Positions 8,822 through 16,928 of a DNA stretch of 64,000 nucleotides are shown piece by piece. The translations under genes and the position numbers were made by a program. The stretch's first letter is position 1. Each line of letters begins with the position of its first letter. The notes under the pieces were generated by a model. It was not told where the DNA came from. It ran no database searches and saw only the letters and a list, made by a program, of their open reading frames with translations. The DNA lies in NCBI GenBank assembly GCA_963755755.1, contig CAVWLJ010000011.1, positions 1-64,000 on the forward strand. The letters run 5' to 3'. Source of the DNA: DATKNA01 sp963755755 (GTDB lineage Bacteria; Actinomycetota; Actinomycetes; Actinomycetales; Kineosporiaceae).

Positions 8822-9385
8822 TCAACGGGTCGCCACCGGTCGATACCGCACATTCACGGCCGCCGTGGCGTCGGCCCCACCGATGCGGTGCAGTCGGATC
8901 GCTTCGCCGCCGGGGTTGTCGTACAGCCGGATGCCCTCGCCAAGCAGGATCGGCGCGATGTGCAAGTCGATCTCGTCGATCAGGCCTTTCTCGAGGAGCT
9001 GCCGCCCGATGGTCGGTGAGAACACCTCCACGTTCTTCCCACCCGCCGCGTGCAGCGCAACCCGGACGGCTTCCTCGACCGGGCAGCTGAGGAGGGTGAT
9101 GCCGTCGGCTTCCCGCGCGTCCTCGGGGTGATGGGTGAGCACGAAGATCGGCCCCTGCCACAGGGCGCCGTACGGGCGTGCGTCGCCTATGGCGCTGTCG
9201 AAGCCGCTGCGGCCTGCGAGCACGGCGCCCGTGGTCTGGACGTACTCGTCCACCAGCCCCGGTGGAAACGAGAAGCCGGTCAGCCAGGACATGTCGTGGT
9301 TCGGCCCGGCCACGAAGCCGTCGAGCGACATCGTGAAGTGCCAGAGCACCTTGCCGGCCGCAGTCTGCGGCTGCAGGTCGTCCAT
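8822..9385 (-). CDS. Dihydrofolate reductase/RibD C-terminal family protein
   Basis: About 187 residues with the stand-alone RibD-C/DHFR-like fold: KVLWHFTMSLDGFVAGPNHD, TGAVLAGRSGFD, GPIFVLTHHPED, KNVEVFSPTIGRQLLEKGLI and DEIDLHIAPILLGEGIRLYD. This family binds NADPH, but its reactions are mostly unassigned. ATG 9385 is favoured because ggagg lies just upstream; the frame stays open to 9448. It is close to, but not coupled with, the gene at 8285-8680. Confidence 0.8.
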   Translation of the reverse strand: MDDLQPQTAAGKVLWHFTMSLDGFVAGPNHDMSWLTGFSFPPGLVDEYVQTTGAVLAGRSGFDSAIGDARPYGALWQGPIFVLTHHPEDAREADGITLLSCPVEEAVRVALHAAGGKNVEVFSPTIGRQLLEKGLIDEIDLHIAPILLGEGIRLYDNPGGEAIRLHRIGGADATAAVNVRYRPVATR

Positions 9386-9459
9386 CCATACCTCCATCCG
9401 CTCTCCGATGACTCGCTGACCCTGACGGACGGCGACGGTGGAAGTCATTGGTGCGGCAC

Positions 9460-9957
9460 TGCCCGGACGAGGATCGTGCTAGGGGACCGTCCTGCGCTCG
9501 CGGGGCAGGGGCGGTAGCTGTGGCATTGCCTGGGGAGCGACCGCCGGCGGTCACGTGTGGGGGTCAGCGCCCGGACGGGAGCGCCTCGGTGACATTGGTG
9601 GCCGCGACGATCTCCCAGCCCTGCGGCCCGCGCCGGGTCACGAAGACCAGCATTGAGGCGCCATCGGGCAGTCCCTCGGCGGGAGCGTCCGGCTCACGCT
9701 CACGGATGCAGTGACCGTGTAGAACGGTGACCTCGTCGGTCACGGCCAACGCGTCGACGTGGTCGAAGCGAATCCGGCGTCCGCGCAGTGGGCCGTTGAA
9801 CGCCCAGGTATGCCCGTCGACGATGCCCTTACGACCCCGCATCCGCATGCCCATGATGTTGACGAACTCGGCGTCCTCGGTGAACAGCTCACCCAGGGCT
9901 GCCGCGTCCTTGGCGTTCAGGTTCTCCGCGAAGGCGTCGGTCAGCTGTTCGGGACGG
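9460..9957. repeat. Diverged direct repeat, copy B (partner 551-1050)
   Basis: Right-hand copy of the ~500-bp duplication. It includes the 3' flank and most of the intact SgcJ/EcaC-like gene. Similarity stops near codon 10 of the gene, so the duplicated unit did not include its start or promoter. Confidence 0.9.
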
Positions 9958-9977
9958 TTGAACGCCGCCATGATCAC
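9564..9977 (-). CDS. SgcJ/EcaC-family oxidoreductase (SnoaL-like)
   Basis: Intact 137-residue protein. NRPEQLTDAFAENLNAKDAA, LFTEDAEFVNIMGMRMRGR, GHTWAFNGPLRGRRIRFDHV and GWEIVAATNVTEALPSGR fit the SgcJ/EcaC branch of the NTF2-like superfamily: a cone-shaped fold with a buried pocket, often found as accessory enzymes or of unknown function. Its truncated and decayed paralogue lies at 656-1045. Start at 9977 (MIMAAF); the second Met at 9971 is an alternative. Confidence 0.85.
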   Translation of the reverse strand: MIMAAFNRPEQLTDAFAENLNAKDAAALGELFTEDAEFVNIMGMRMRGRKGIVDGHTWAFNGPLRGRRIRFDHVDALAVTDEVTVLHGHCIREREPDAPAEGLPDGASMLVFVTRRGPQGWEIVAATNVTEALPSGR

Positions 9978-10417
9978 CCCTGAGCTGGTCGCGACGACAG
10001 CGAGGTCAGACTATGTCACATGATCGTCGGCGCCGGCGCTTGGAGAAGCCTGGACGAGGACCTCGGCACCCAAGGCCCGGGCACACGATTCGGCGCGAAT
10101 AGCTCGCGCACGCGGTGCCGATCGCGGGGGTCGGTTGAGGATCGCCATCCGGTGTCCGAGGGCATAGTTCTGCACGAGCCCCACCTCCCCGAACGATCGA
10201 GCCACACCCGTCCGGCCGGGCGCCGCCCTCTGTCGTCGCGCGAGCGCGAGAGAGGGCCGCAGGACTGCGCGAGCGGGCAGCCGTCGACTAGCTCGTCGTG
10301 GCGTCTCGGCTCGCCGGGCGGCCACCGCTGCTGGTGTCGAGCGGCGCGGTATCGGAGCCGGTGTGCCTGGCGACCGACTGCGATAGGGCCCTGCGGTGGC
10401 CTGACGGCGGCTGGCCG
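9978..10417. other. Intergenic, 440 bp
   Basis: No gene recognised. A reverse-strand reading (GLVQNYALGHRMAILNRPP, then ARALGAEVLVQA) looks weakly protein-like but changes frame and matches nothing known; it may be a short gene remnant. Confidence 0.4.
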
Positions 10418-11014
10418 TCAGCCGGCGAAGACCTGGTCGAGGCGGCCTCTGAGCAGTCGGCGGGCCTCGTCCGGCGGGAAGAGATCGACCAGCAGCGGCC
10501 CCACAAGTCCCTGGGCGAAGAAGAAGATGGCGACGGCCTCGTCGTCGGGGTCGACGCCCGGGCGGAGCTCGCCCGCGGCGGCCGCGTCACGTAGGTGGGC
10601 CCTCGAGGTGTCGACGAGCCGACGGTAGCCCTCGCGCAGCAGCGTCGCGTACCGCTCGTCGACGGTGGCGAGCTCGACGAACGCGGCGTTGACGCAGGCC
10701 TCCTGCCGGCTCGCCGGATCAAGGGGCAACATCACCTCGAGCCCCGCCTGGACAAGGTCGCGCCGGCTAGGGCGGTCGATCGCGGACAGCCGCTCCTGCG
10801 GCCGGGCGAGCACGCGCATACGCAGGTGGTCGAGAGCGAAGCGGAGCATCTGGTCCTTGCTGGTGAACCAGTGCTGCACGCCGCCCATCGACACCCCCGC
10901 CTCCGCTGCGACGTCACGCAGGCTCACCGCGGCCAGCCCGCGGGCCGCGATGATCGCGAAGACGGCCTCGGCGAGCTGCCGCCGCCGCGCCTCGCGATCG
11001 ACTTGCTTGGGCAC
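10418..11014 (-). CDS. TetR/AcrR-family transcriptional regulator
   Basis: About 198 residues. The N-terminal helix-turn-helix reads VSLRDVAAEAGVSMGGVQHW followed by FTSKDQMLRFALDH, the classic TetR DNA-binding motif. The C-terminal ligand/dimer domain (AFVELATVDERYATLLREGY, DEAVAIFFFAQGLVGPLL) resembles the BetI-like group. GTG 11014 (VPKQVDREARR) is preferred, with ggag just upstream; the frame extends to 11077. It is divergent from a truncated alpha/beta-hydrolase start at 11105, which in such pairs is usually the regulated gene. Here the target has been destroyed. Confidence 0.8.
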   Translation of the reverse strand: MPKQVDREARRRQLAEAVFAIIAARGLAAVSLRDVAAEAGVSMGGVQHWFTSKDQMLRFALDHLRMRVLARPQERLSAIDRPSRRDLVQAGLEVMLPLDPASRQEACVNAAFVELATVDERYATLLREGYRRLVDTSRAHLRDAAAAGELRPGVDPDDEAVAIFFFAQGLVGPLLVDLFPPDEARRLLRGRLDQVFAG

Positions 11015-11104
11015 CTCGAACTCCGATCCGATGCGATCGCATTGCCAAACCGTCCGTCGGGCTGAGACCATGCACATGCATGGTATCGATGCCGAGGAGG
11101 CCAG

Positions 11105-11263
11105 GTGACTGCTGCCCCGACCGTCCGCTACGCCCGCAACGGCGACGTCCGGATCGCCTACGAGACCTTCGGCGACATTGCCAACGGCGAACCCCTGCTA
11201 CTGGTGATGGGCCTTGACTTCCAGCTTTCGAGGACCCAGAACGCCTCGACGCGATCCGGATGA
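11105..11263 (+). pseudogene. Truncated alpha/beta-hydrolase, N-terminus only
   Basis: GTG 11105 follows gaggaggccag. The first 40 codons read VTAAPTVRYARNGDVRIAYE, TFGDIANGEPLLLVMGLDFQ, the opening strands of an alpha/beta-hydrolase (oxyanion region, before the nucleophile elbow). Homology stops near 11224 and the frame closes at 11261-11263. The catalytic Ser, Asp and His are all missing. The break coincides with a change to unrelated DNA, indicating a deletion or insertion junction. Confidence 0.65.
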
Positions 11264-11501
11264 CGATGCGGCAGGCGGGCGTCGGCCACCAGCGGGGACG
11301 CGCCGCTCATGGAGGCAGAACGCTCCGCCGGTCGTCGCCGCGGCGGCTTTCGAACAGCAAGGCGCTGCCGCGAGCACGGTTGGAGAGCTTGACCACCCAG
11401 ACGTGCCGCCAGGCGGGGAAGCGTTCCATGCCGCGCCGCGCGGGCAGTGCCAGGCACAGGCCCATGCGGAACGGGAGTCGACGGGCGCGCATGATGGGGG
11501 C

Positions 11502-11888
11502 GTGGTAGAGCGCAACGTGATCGGTGCCGATCTGCAGCCGTGCGGGGTCGACCCGATCACCGGATTCTTCCGTGATGGCTCCTGCCGGACCGGCCCGCGA
11601 GACCTGGGTAGCCACACGATCTGTGCGGTGGTCACGGCCGAGTTCCTCGAACACCAGCGCGGCATCGGCAACGACTTGACCACTCCACGGCCGGAGTACA
11701 GCTTCCGCGGATTGGCACCCGGTGACCGCTGGTGCGTCACGGCGGTGAACTGGGCCCGTGCATACAACGACGGGGTAGCGGCGCCAGTCGTTCTGGCGTC
11801 CACCCATGAAGCCGTCCTGCAGCTCGTGCCGTTGGCGGTGCTCCGAGAGCTCGCCGTCGACGTTCCGGACGACCCCAGCACGTTGTAA
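11502..11888 (+). CDS. DUF2237 family protein
   Basis: 128 residues matching DUF2237 along the whole length: RNVIGADLQPCGVDPITGFF, RDGSCRTGPRDLGSHTICAV, VTAEFLEHQRGIGNDLTTPR, LAPGDRWCVTAVNWARAYND, then VVLASTHEAVLQLVPL. The conserved Cys residues (QPCG, SCRTG, WCV) are present. Function of the family is not established. GTG 11502 is chosen from the family length and a ggggg upstream; the frame is open further upstream. Intact. Confidence 0.8.
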   Translation: MVERNVIGADLQPCGVDPITGFFRDGSCRTGPRDLGSHTICAVVTAEFLEHQRGIGNDLTTPRPEYSFRGLAPGDRWCVTAVNWARAYNDGVAAPVVLASTHEAVLQLVPLAVLRELAVDVPDDPSTL

Positions 11889-11998
11889 ATTCGCCCTCGG
11901 CAACCCGTTCCGCGCTTCGCCCGGCTGCCACCTCGGACATGAGTATCCCCTGATGACGTTGAGAATGGGCTCAGGACACGGCGGCAGGAGGGACAGCC

Positions 11999-13813
11999 AT
12001 GAACCCGGCATTCCGCGATTTGAACAAGAACGGACGGCTCGACCCGTACGAGGATCCGAGGCGCCCGGTCGAGGCACGGGTCGAGGACCTGCTCTCCCAG
12101 ATGACGCTGGAGGAGAAGGCGGGGATGATGTTCCACGCCATGATCGGTATGAATCCGGACGGCAGCCTGGTCGAGGGCGAGAGTCAGGTCGGGTCGATCT
12201 CGACGTCGGACATGGTGCTCAACAAGAAGATGAACACCTTCAACGTCCTGCAGGGAACCAGGCCCGGACTGATGGCCGAGTGGTACAACCGGCTACAGGC
12301 GCTGGCGGAGAGCAGCCGGCTGGGGATCCCGGTCACCATCGCCTCCGACCCCCGCCACTCCTACGGGGTCAGTGACAACCCGGTGGCGAGCTTCCTCGCC
12401 GGCGACTTCTCGGAGTGGCCCGAGCCGATCGGGCTGGGCGCCACCGACGATCCGGAGTTGGTGCGGGAGTTCGGCGACATCGCGCGCCAGGAGTATCTGG
12501 CGGTCGGTATCCGGATCGCGTTGCACCCGATGGTCGATCTCTGCACCGAGCCTCGCTGGTCACGTGCGTACGGCTGCTTCGGTGAGGACGCCGACCTCGT
12601 GTCCCGCATCGCGTACGCGTACATCCGCGGCTTGCAGGGCGAGACGCTCGGTCCGGAGTCGGTGGCCTGCATGACCAAGCACTTCCCAGGTGGTGGCCCC
12701 CAGCTCGGAGGCGAGGACCCGCACTTCCATTACGGCCGGGAACAGGTCTATCCCGGCGACAATTTCGAGTACCACCTGAAGCCGTTCGAGGCCGCCTTCG
12801 CCGCCGGCACCGCCCAGATCATGCCGTATTACGGCATGCCGGTCGGCACGGATCTGGAAGAGGTGGGCTTCAGCTACAGCAAGGGCGTCGTCACCGACCT
12901 GTTGCGCGGGCGTTTCGGCTTCGACGGTGTGGTGTGTACCGACTGGGGACTGGTGACCGATCAGGAGTACGTGGGTGGCGAGGTCATGCCGGCCCGGGCG
13001 TGGGGCGTGGAGCACTTGGACCGGCGCCAGCGGGTCGCTAAGATCATCGAGGCTGGGGTGGACCAGTTCGGCGGCGAGTTCTGCCCGGAACTCGTGGTCG
13101 ACCTCGTCCGCGACGGGCGCATCCCGGAGGGCCGGATCGACGTGTCCGTGCGGCGTTTGCTCCGAGACAAGTTCCGGCTCGGCCTGTTCGACAATCCCTA
13201 CGTCGACCCCGAGGCCGCCGAGCGGATCGTGGGAAACAGCCGGTTCCGGGAACGCGGCGAGTACGCCCAGCGCAAGTCCATCGTCCTGCTCAAGAACGGT
13301 GACCGCGGGGGCGCTCCGGTGCTGCCGCTGGCCGGCCGACCAAGGCTGTACCTCGAGAACGTCGACCGCGACGTCGCCGCGCGGTACGGCGAGATCGTTG
13401 AGCGGCCAGAGGACGCCGACTTCGCCGTCCTTCGGTTGCGGGCGCCCTACGAGGCACGCGACAGAAACCTTCTCGAGCGGCTGTTCCACTCCGGCGACCT
13501 CGACTTCAAGGAGCCCGAGAAGGGCCGCATCCTGTCCCTCCTGCGCACCGTTCCGACCATCGTCGACATCTTCCTGGAGCGACCGGCCGTGGTCCCGGAG
13601 ATCGCGGCGGAGGCGATCGGGCTTCTCGCGGACTTCGGGGCGAACGATGCCGCTCTGCTCGACGTGGTATTCGGGCGCTTTTCGCCGACCGGCAAACTGC
13701 CGTTCGAGCTGCCGTCCTCGATGGAGGCGGTACGCAACCAGAAAGAAGATGTTCCCCACGACTCCGAGAACCCCCTGTTCCCCTTCGGGTTCGGGCTGAC
13801 CTACAGCCGGTGA
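11999..13813 (+). CDS. Glycoside hydrolase family 3 (beta-glucosidase-like)
   Basis: Intact 604-residue GH3 enzyme. An EF-hand-like opening (FRDLNKNGRLDPYED) precedes VEDLLSQMTLEEKAGMMFHA. The (beta/alpha)8 domain shows PVTIASDPRHSYG, RWSRAYGCFGEDADLVSRIA, VACMTKHFPGGG and GFDGVVCTDWG, whose Asp is the expected nucleophile. The second domain carries KSIVLLKNGD and a C-terminal LPFELPSSMEAV...LFPFGFGLTY. ATG 11999 follows aggaggg at a good distance. No signal peptide is visible, so it probably acts inside the cell on small beta-glucosides, though GH3 specificity is broad. Confidence 0.9.
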   Translation: MNPAFRDLNKNGRLDPYEDPRRPVEARVEDLLSQMTLEEKAGMMFHAMIGMNPDGSLVEGESQVGSISTSDMVLNKKMNTFNVLQGTRPGLMAEWYNRLQALAESSRLGIPVTIASDPRHSYGVSDNPVASFLAGDFSEWPEPIGLGATDDPELVREFGDIARQEYLAVGIRIALHPMVDLCTEPRWSRAYGCFGEDADLVSRIAYAYIRGLQGETLGPESVACMTKHFPGGGPQLGGEDPHFHYGREQVYPGDNFEYHLKPFEAAFAAGTAQIMPYYGMPVGTDLEEVGFSYSKGVVTDLLRGRFGFDGVVCTDWGLVTDQEYVGGEVMPARAWGVEHLDRRQRVAKIIEAGVDQFGGEFCPELVVDLVRDGRIPEGRIDVSVRRLLRDKFRLGLFDNPYVDPEAAERIVGNSRFRERGEYAQRKSIVLLKNGDRGGAPVLPLAGRPRLYLENVDRDVAARYGEIVERPEDADFAVLRLRAPYEARDRNLLERLFHSGDLDFKEPEKGRILSLLRTVPTIVDIFLERPAVVPEIAAEAIGLLADFGANDAALLDVVFGRFSPTGKLPFELPSSMEAVRNQKEDVPHDSENPLFPFGFGLTYSR

Positions 13814-13955
13814 TCGACCTCCACAGGAGACCTTCGTGATCGCCTGGTAGTACTGAGCCGTGCGTGGCTGCGTGTCCGGTCGTGGGGTGGTCGGGTCGAG
13901 CTGCTGGACCTGCACCACCTCATCGGGCCCCGGGGCTCGGTGAGGTGGTGCTGAC

Positions 13956-14163
13956 GTTCGACAGCCGGCACGACGGCTTCACTGGGGGACTCCAGTTGCG
14001 AGCCGGTCCAGCAGTGACCCGAGCGGCTGACATCCATCATGATCGTCCGGGTCCATGACGCGGCGTTTCGCGTCACCCCCAGCCGGGAAACGATCATGTT
14101 CAAGGGCGTTTCTGCAGGTCAGAAAGAGAGTCGCCGGTGGGAATCGAACCCACGACCTACGCA
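13956..14163. repeat. 208-bp diverged direct repeat, left copy
   Basis: Aligns without net length change to 16594-16801, roughly four fifths identical by eye. The shared part includes catccatcatgatc, gggtccatgacgcg, tttcgcgtca, gcaggtcagaaag and the tRNA 3' half gtgggaatcgaacccacgac. The acceptor-end bases differ from the real tRNA (gtcgccgg for agccgcct). Confidence 0.85.
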
Positions 14164-14281
14164 GTACCAGGGCCGCCCACACCACCCCCTCCCCTCGCTA
14201 CCTGCGGCTTCGCTGTTGCACGGCTGGCGCCGGGGTGCTCCCGTCTGCCAGATGGAACGCCAGTTCGCGTCACAACCCGTG

Positions 14282-14440
14282 TCACGACAGCTCGTCCAAC
14301 GCGGGCTGGACCTGTCGCTTGAGCGTCTGGGTGAAGAGCTCCGCGACGATCAGTGAACCGGCCAGCGCGCCCAGGCACTCGTATTGGGCCTTCGTGCCGC
14401 CGCCGGAGAACGCGGGGCCGTCCTGATCTCGTGCGGCAAC
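14282..14440 (-). pseudogene. Unidentified C-terminal gene fragment
   Basis: A reverse-strand frame reads AFSGGGTKAQYECLGALAGS then LIVAELFTQTLKRQVQPALD and a stop (ELS, stop at 14282-14284). The sequence looks like the helical end of a real protein, but no family was recognised and the 5' part is cut by the next gene. A relic within the repeat-bounded segment. Confidence 0.3.
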
Positions 14441-14467
14441 CCGCTCCGCACGTCGCCTTGACCGACG

Positions 14468-15577
14468 TCAGCTTCGCCGCTGCCCGTAGCGACGGCGGAA
14501 CAGAAGGTAGGCGATTCCCCCTGCCGGCAGCGGGAGCCAGTAGGAGACGATCCGGTACAGCAAGGTCGCCGCCAACGCGTCCGCAGGGGCGACGCCGGCG
14601 ACGGTGAGTGTCCCGACGAGGCCTGCCTCGACGAACCCGAGTCCGTCGGGCGTGATCGACAACAACGTCAGAAGCTTTGCGGTGACGAAGGCGAGGAGGA
14701 CGAGCGAGGGTCTCGGCTCGGCTCCCACCGCGATGAGAGCGGCCAGAAGCGAAAAGTAGTCGAAGCCCGTGTTCCCGGCTGCTGCCAACACAGCGGCCTT
14801 CCACCGTGTGCCGAGCGTGGTGCGGATGAGGTCGCGGTTCGCGAGCAACCTGCGGGTGAGGTCGGTGACCGGATTGTGGCGCCGCACGGTGGCGTTGAGG
14901 AGTGTCTGAAGGGCACGGCCCGCCCAGATCAGCGGTACGTCGGTGGCGAGCGCCGCCACGCCTACGGCGATCAGGAGCACGAGGACGCCCGCGCCTAGGT
15001 ACGCCGCGACGTCCAAACGGCGATCGACGGGAGCGCCCCCGAGGATCGCAGGCAGCGCCAGGACGGGCAGGACGCTGGTCGCTGCCCACTGCAGGGCCGC
15101 TGTGGCTCCGAGCGCAGCGATCGTCTCGCCAGGGGCGAGGCCGGTCCGGATGAGCATCGACGCCTGGAGGGCACCGCCGGGAGCCGCGCTCGGCACGACG
15201 TGGCTGAGTGCGTTCCCGCTCAATTGCGATGCCATGACCGGGAGCCACGCGCGGGTCCGCAACGCGATCCGCTGGAGTTCCCAGAGACAGATGTAGCTCG
15301 CAGCCTGGGACGCCACCGAGAGGATTGCGAAGGGCCACTCGAGATGCTTGAGAGATCGCCACTCCCCGAAGACCGCGAGCAGGCTCGGCAGGAGGACATA
15401 GATCGCGAGTGCACTGAACACCAGGAGCACGACAGGGCGCGCCCGGCGCCACCAGGGGACCGCCCGGCGCGGAGGCCGGGCGGGCTGTGTGGCTGCTTCA
15501 GGCTCCAACCCGTACATCGTCCGCGGCGGAAGCGCGGTTTGCCAACCCGAACCGCGTTCCGGCGCGGGGTCGCGCAC
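14468..15577 (-). CDS. Lysylphosphatidylglycerol synthase transmembrane-type (UPF0104) protein
   Basis: Intact 369-residue integral membrane protein with about eight hydrophobic segments (VVLLVFSALAIYVLLPSLL, WPFAILSVASQAASYICLW, LDVAAYLGAGVLVLLIAVGV and others). Family signatures are LSGNALSHVVPSAAPGGAL, the GG of the flippase-like core, and ITPDGLGFVEAGLVGTLTVA near the C-terminus. Such proteins relate to the MprF flippase half or act as lipid exporters; the synthase domain is absent. Met 15517 (MYGLEPEA) is an alternative start. It is the only intact gene between the two 208-bp repeats. Confidence 0.85.
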   Translation of the reverse strand: MRDPAPERGSGWQTALPPRTMYGLEPEAATQPARPPRRAVPWWRRARPVVLLVFSALAIYVLLPSLLAVFGEWRSLKHLEWPFAILSVASQAASYICLWELQRIALRTRAWLPVMASQLSGNALSHVVPSAAPGGALQASMLIRTGLAPGETIAALGATAALQWAATSVLPVLALPAILGGAPVDRRLDVAAYLGAGVLVLLIAVGVAALATDVPLIWAGRALQTLLNATVRRHNPVTDLTRRLLANRDLIRTTLGTRWKAAVLAAAGNTGFDYFSLLAALIAVGAEPRPSLVLLAFVTAKLLTLLSITPDGLGFVEAGLVGTLTVAGVAPADALAATLLYRIVSYWLPLPAGGIAYLLFRRRYGQRRS

Positions 15578-15899
15578 CCCAGCGTGTTCGCGCTGGAAGT
15601 CGCCTCCCTCCGTCGGGTGGGTCCGAGAGCCCAGGCGCTGCCCGGTTCGGCGGCAGGCTTGGCAGGTTCCGTGTCACGCCACGGGAACTGGAGGCCCCGG
15701 CGCGGACAGGCCGTGCGACCACCGGACCGGGACGATCACATGTCCCAGCACGATGATGCCCGCGGGGCGGTCATTGGCTTCTCCTGGCAGTCGATGAGCG
15801 GCCGCCCCCAAGCCCCGGGGGGAAATGCTTGGTCAGCGGTCCGGCGGGGCAGATGGTGCGGGCGGATGCGAGGCTGGGCCTCGACCGCAGCGGACGCCC
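15578..15899. other. Intergenic, about 320 bp
   Basis: No gene recognised; likely contains the promoter of the upstream-reading membrane protein gene and the decayed start of the MBL-fold remnant. Confidence 0.5.
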
Positions 15900-16396
15900 C
15901 GAGGAGCGCCGATACCCGCCTGGATCTGCCTCACCTGCGGCGTCCAGTACCCGGAGACGCCGCGCCCGCCGGAGTTGCCCGATCTGCTGGACGAGCGGCA
16001 GTACGTCGGGTGGGAGGGCCAGCGCTGGACGACCCGGGACGAGCTGCCGCGCGACCACGTGAGCGAGCTGCGCGAAGAGGAGTCGAACCTGCTCGGCGTC
16101 AGCGTCACTCCCGCCGTCGCCATCCGCCAGCGAGCGGTACTCGTGCGCACCCCCGCTGCAACGTCGTGTGGGACCCCTGGGTGTCCTTCATGTGGAGCTA
16201 CCCCACCTCATCCCCCTCGACGAGCGCGCCGTCGACGACATCGCCCGCCGGGCGGAGCGGTTCACTCGCGACCGGATCTACGGTGGCTGATGGGGCCGAG
16301 TGGTCATGTAGGAGCGCGCGTCCGCCGTCTGCCGCTCCGCCGACCGCTACATCGCCCGCACGCGTGGTGAGCGCCCGGACGGAGCTACAGATCGTC
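15900..16396 (+). pseudogene. MBL-fold metallo-hydrolase with internal deletion
   Basis: The start and end of one protein are present without the middle. N-terminal part: AWICLTCGVQYPETPRPPE (a zinc-knuckle-like lead), DERQYVGWEGQRWTTRDEL, LLGVSVTPAVAIRQRAVLVR and NVVWDP. This runs straight into the C-terminal part HLIPLDERAVDDIARRAERF, RDRIYGG, a stop, then VCRSADRYIARTRGE in another frame. The HxHxDH metal-binding region that should lie between is missing. A TGA interrupts the end. Clearly non-functional. Confidence 0.65.
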
Positions 16397-16766
16397 TAGG
16401 TACCTGGGTTGAAGTCCGCGGCCGGTTGAAGACCAGAGGCGGCCAAGGGCCCGCCGCGCCACGGATGCTGCCGCTGGAGCCGCGTCCTCACTCGCGTCAC
16501 ATCGGCAAACAAAACCACGGCTCTCTGCCATTTGCCCTGGTCAGGTAGACGCCGCCGGTGACAATCCACCAGGGACTAACGCACTAGAGGAGCGTTCGAC
16601 AGTCGCGGCTACGGCTTCACCCGGGGAACTCCAGTCGCAGCCACTCCGGCAGTGACAGGATCGACCGGCATCCATCATGATCATCCGGGTCCATGACGCG
16701 ACGTTTCGCGTCATGCGCACCAGGAAGACGATCAAGTTTCGAGGCGTTTCCGCAGGTCAGAAAGGG
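16397..16766. other. Intergenic with repeat, 370 bp
   Basis: No gene. From 16594 it consists of the right copy of the 208-bp repeat; 16397-16593 has no recognised feature. Confidence 0.6.
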
Positions 16767-16801
16767 AGCCGCCTGTGGGAATCGAACCCACGACCTACGC
16801 A
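16594..16801. repeat. 208-bp diverged direct repeat, right copy
   Basis: Partner of 13956-14163. This copy runs into the intact tRNA-Thr gene, so it is probably the parental copy: tRNA 3' half plus about 170 bp of its downstream flank. Confidence 0.85.
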
Positions 16802-16840
16802 TTACGAGTGCGTCGCTCTGGCCGACTGAGCTAAGGCGGC
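16767..16840 (-). tRNA. tRNA-Thr (anticodon CGT)
   Basis: The reverse strand folds as a complete tRNA: acceptor GCCGCCT paired with AGGCGGC, D stem GCTC/GAGC, anticodon stem ACGCA/TGCGT with loop CTCGTAA (anticodon CGT, codon ACG), and T stem GTGGG/CCCAC around TTCGAAT. Discriminator T; CCA is not encoded. Its 3' half recurs at 6689-6726 exactly and at 14130-14163 in diverged form. Confidence 0.95.
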
Positions 16841-16928
16841 ACGTGCCGTCGCAGCGGCACGGTCTACGAGTATAGGGGCTCGCCCTGACCCGCTCGGACC
16901 ACTCCGTCGAGTCGGCGAGCCCTCGCCG

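Noticed and set aside
14039..14426. Plus-strand open frames reading WESNPRPT / GNRTHDL
   Set aside because: These strings are the translation of the tRNA T-arm region (gggaatcgaacccacgacc) and are a well-known false-gene signature.
15897..16396. Active metallo-beta-lactamase-fold enzyme
   Set aside because: The metal-binding HxHxDH part is missing between the joined N- and C-terminal segments.
6689..16840. Integrase or transposase inside the tRNA-bounded segment
   Set aside because: No tyrosine or serine recombinase motif and no DDE transposase was seen in any frame of this segment.
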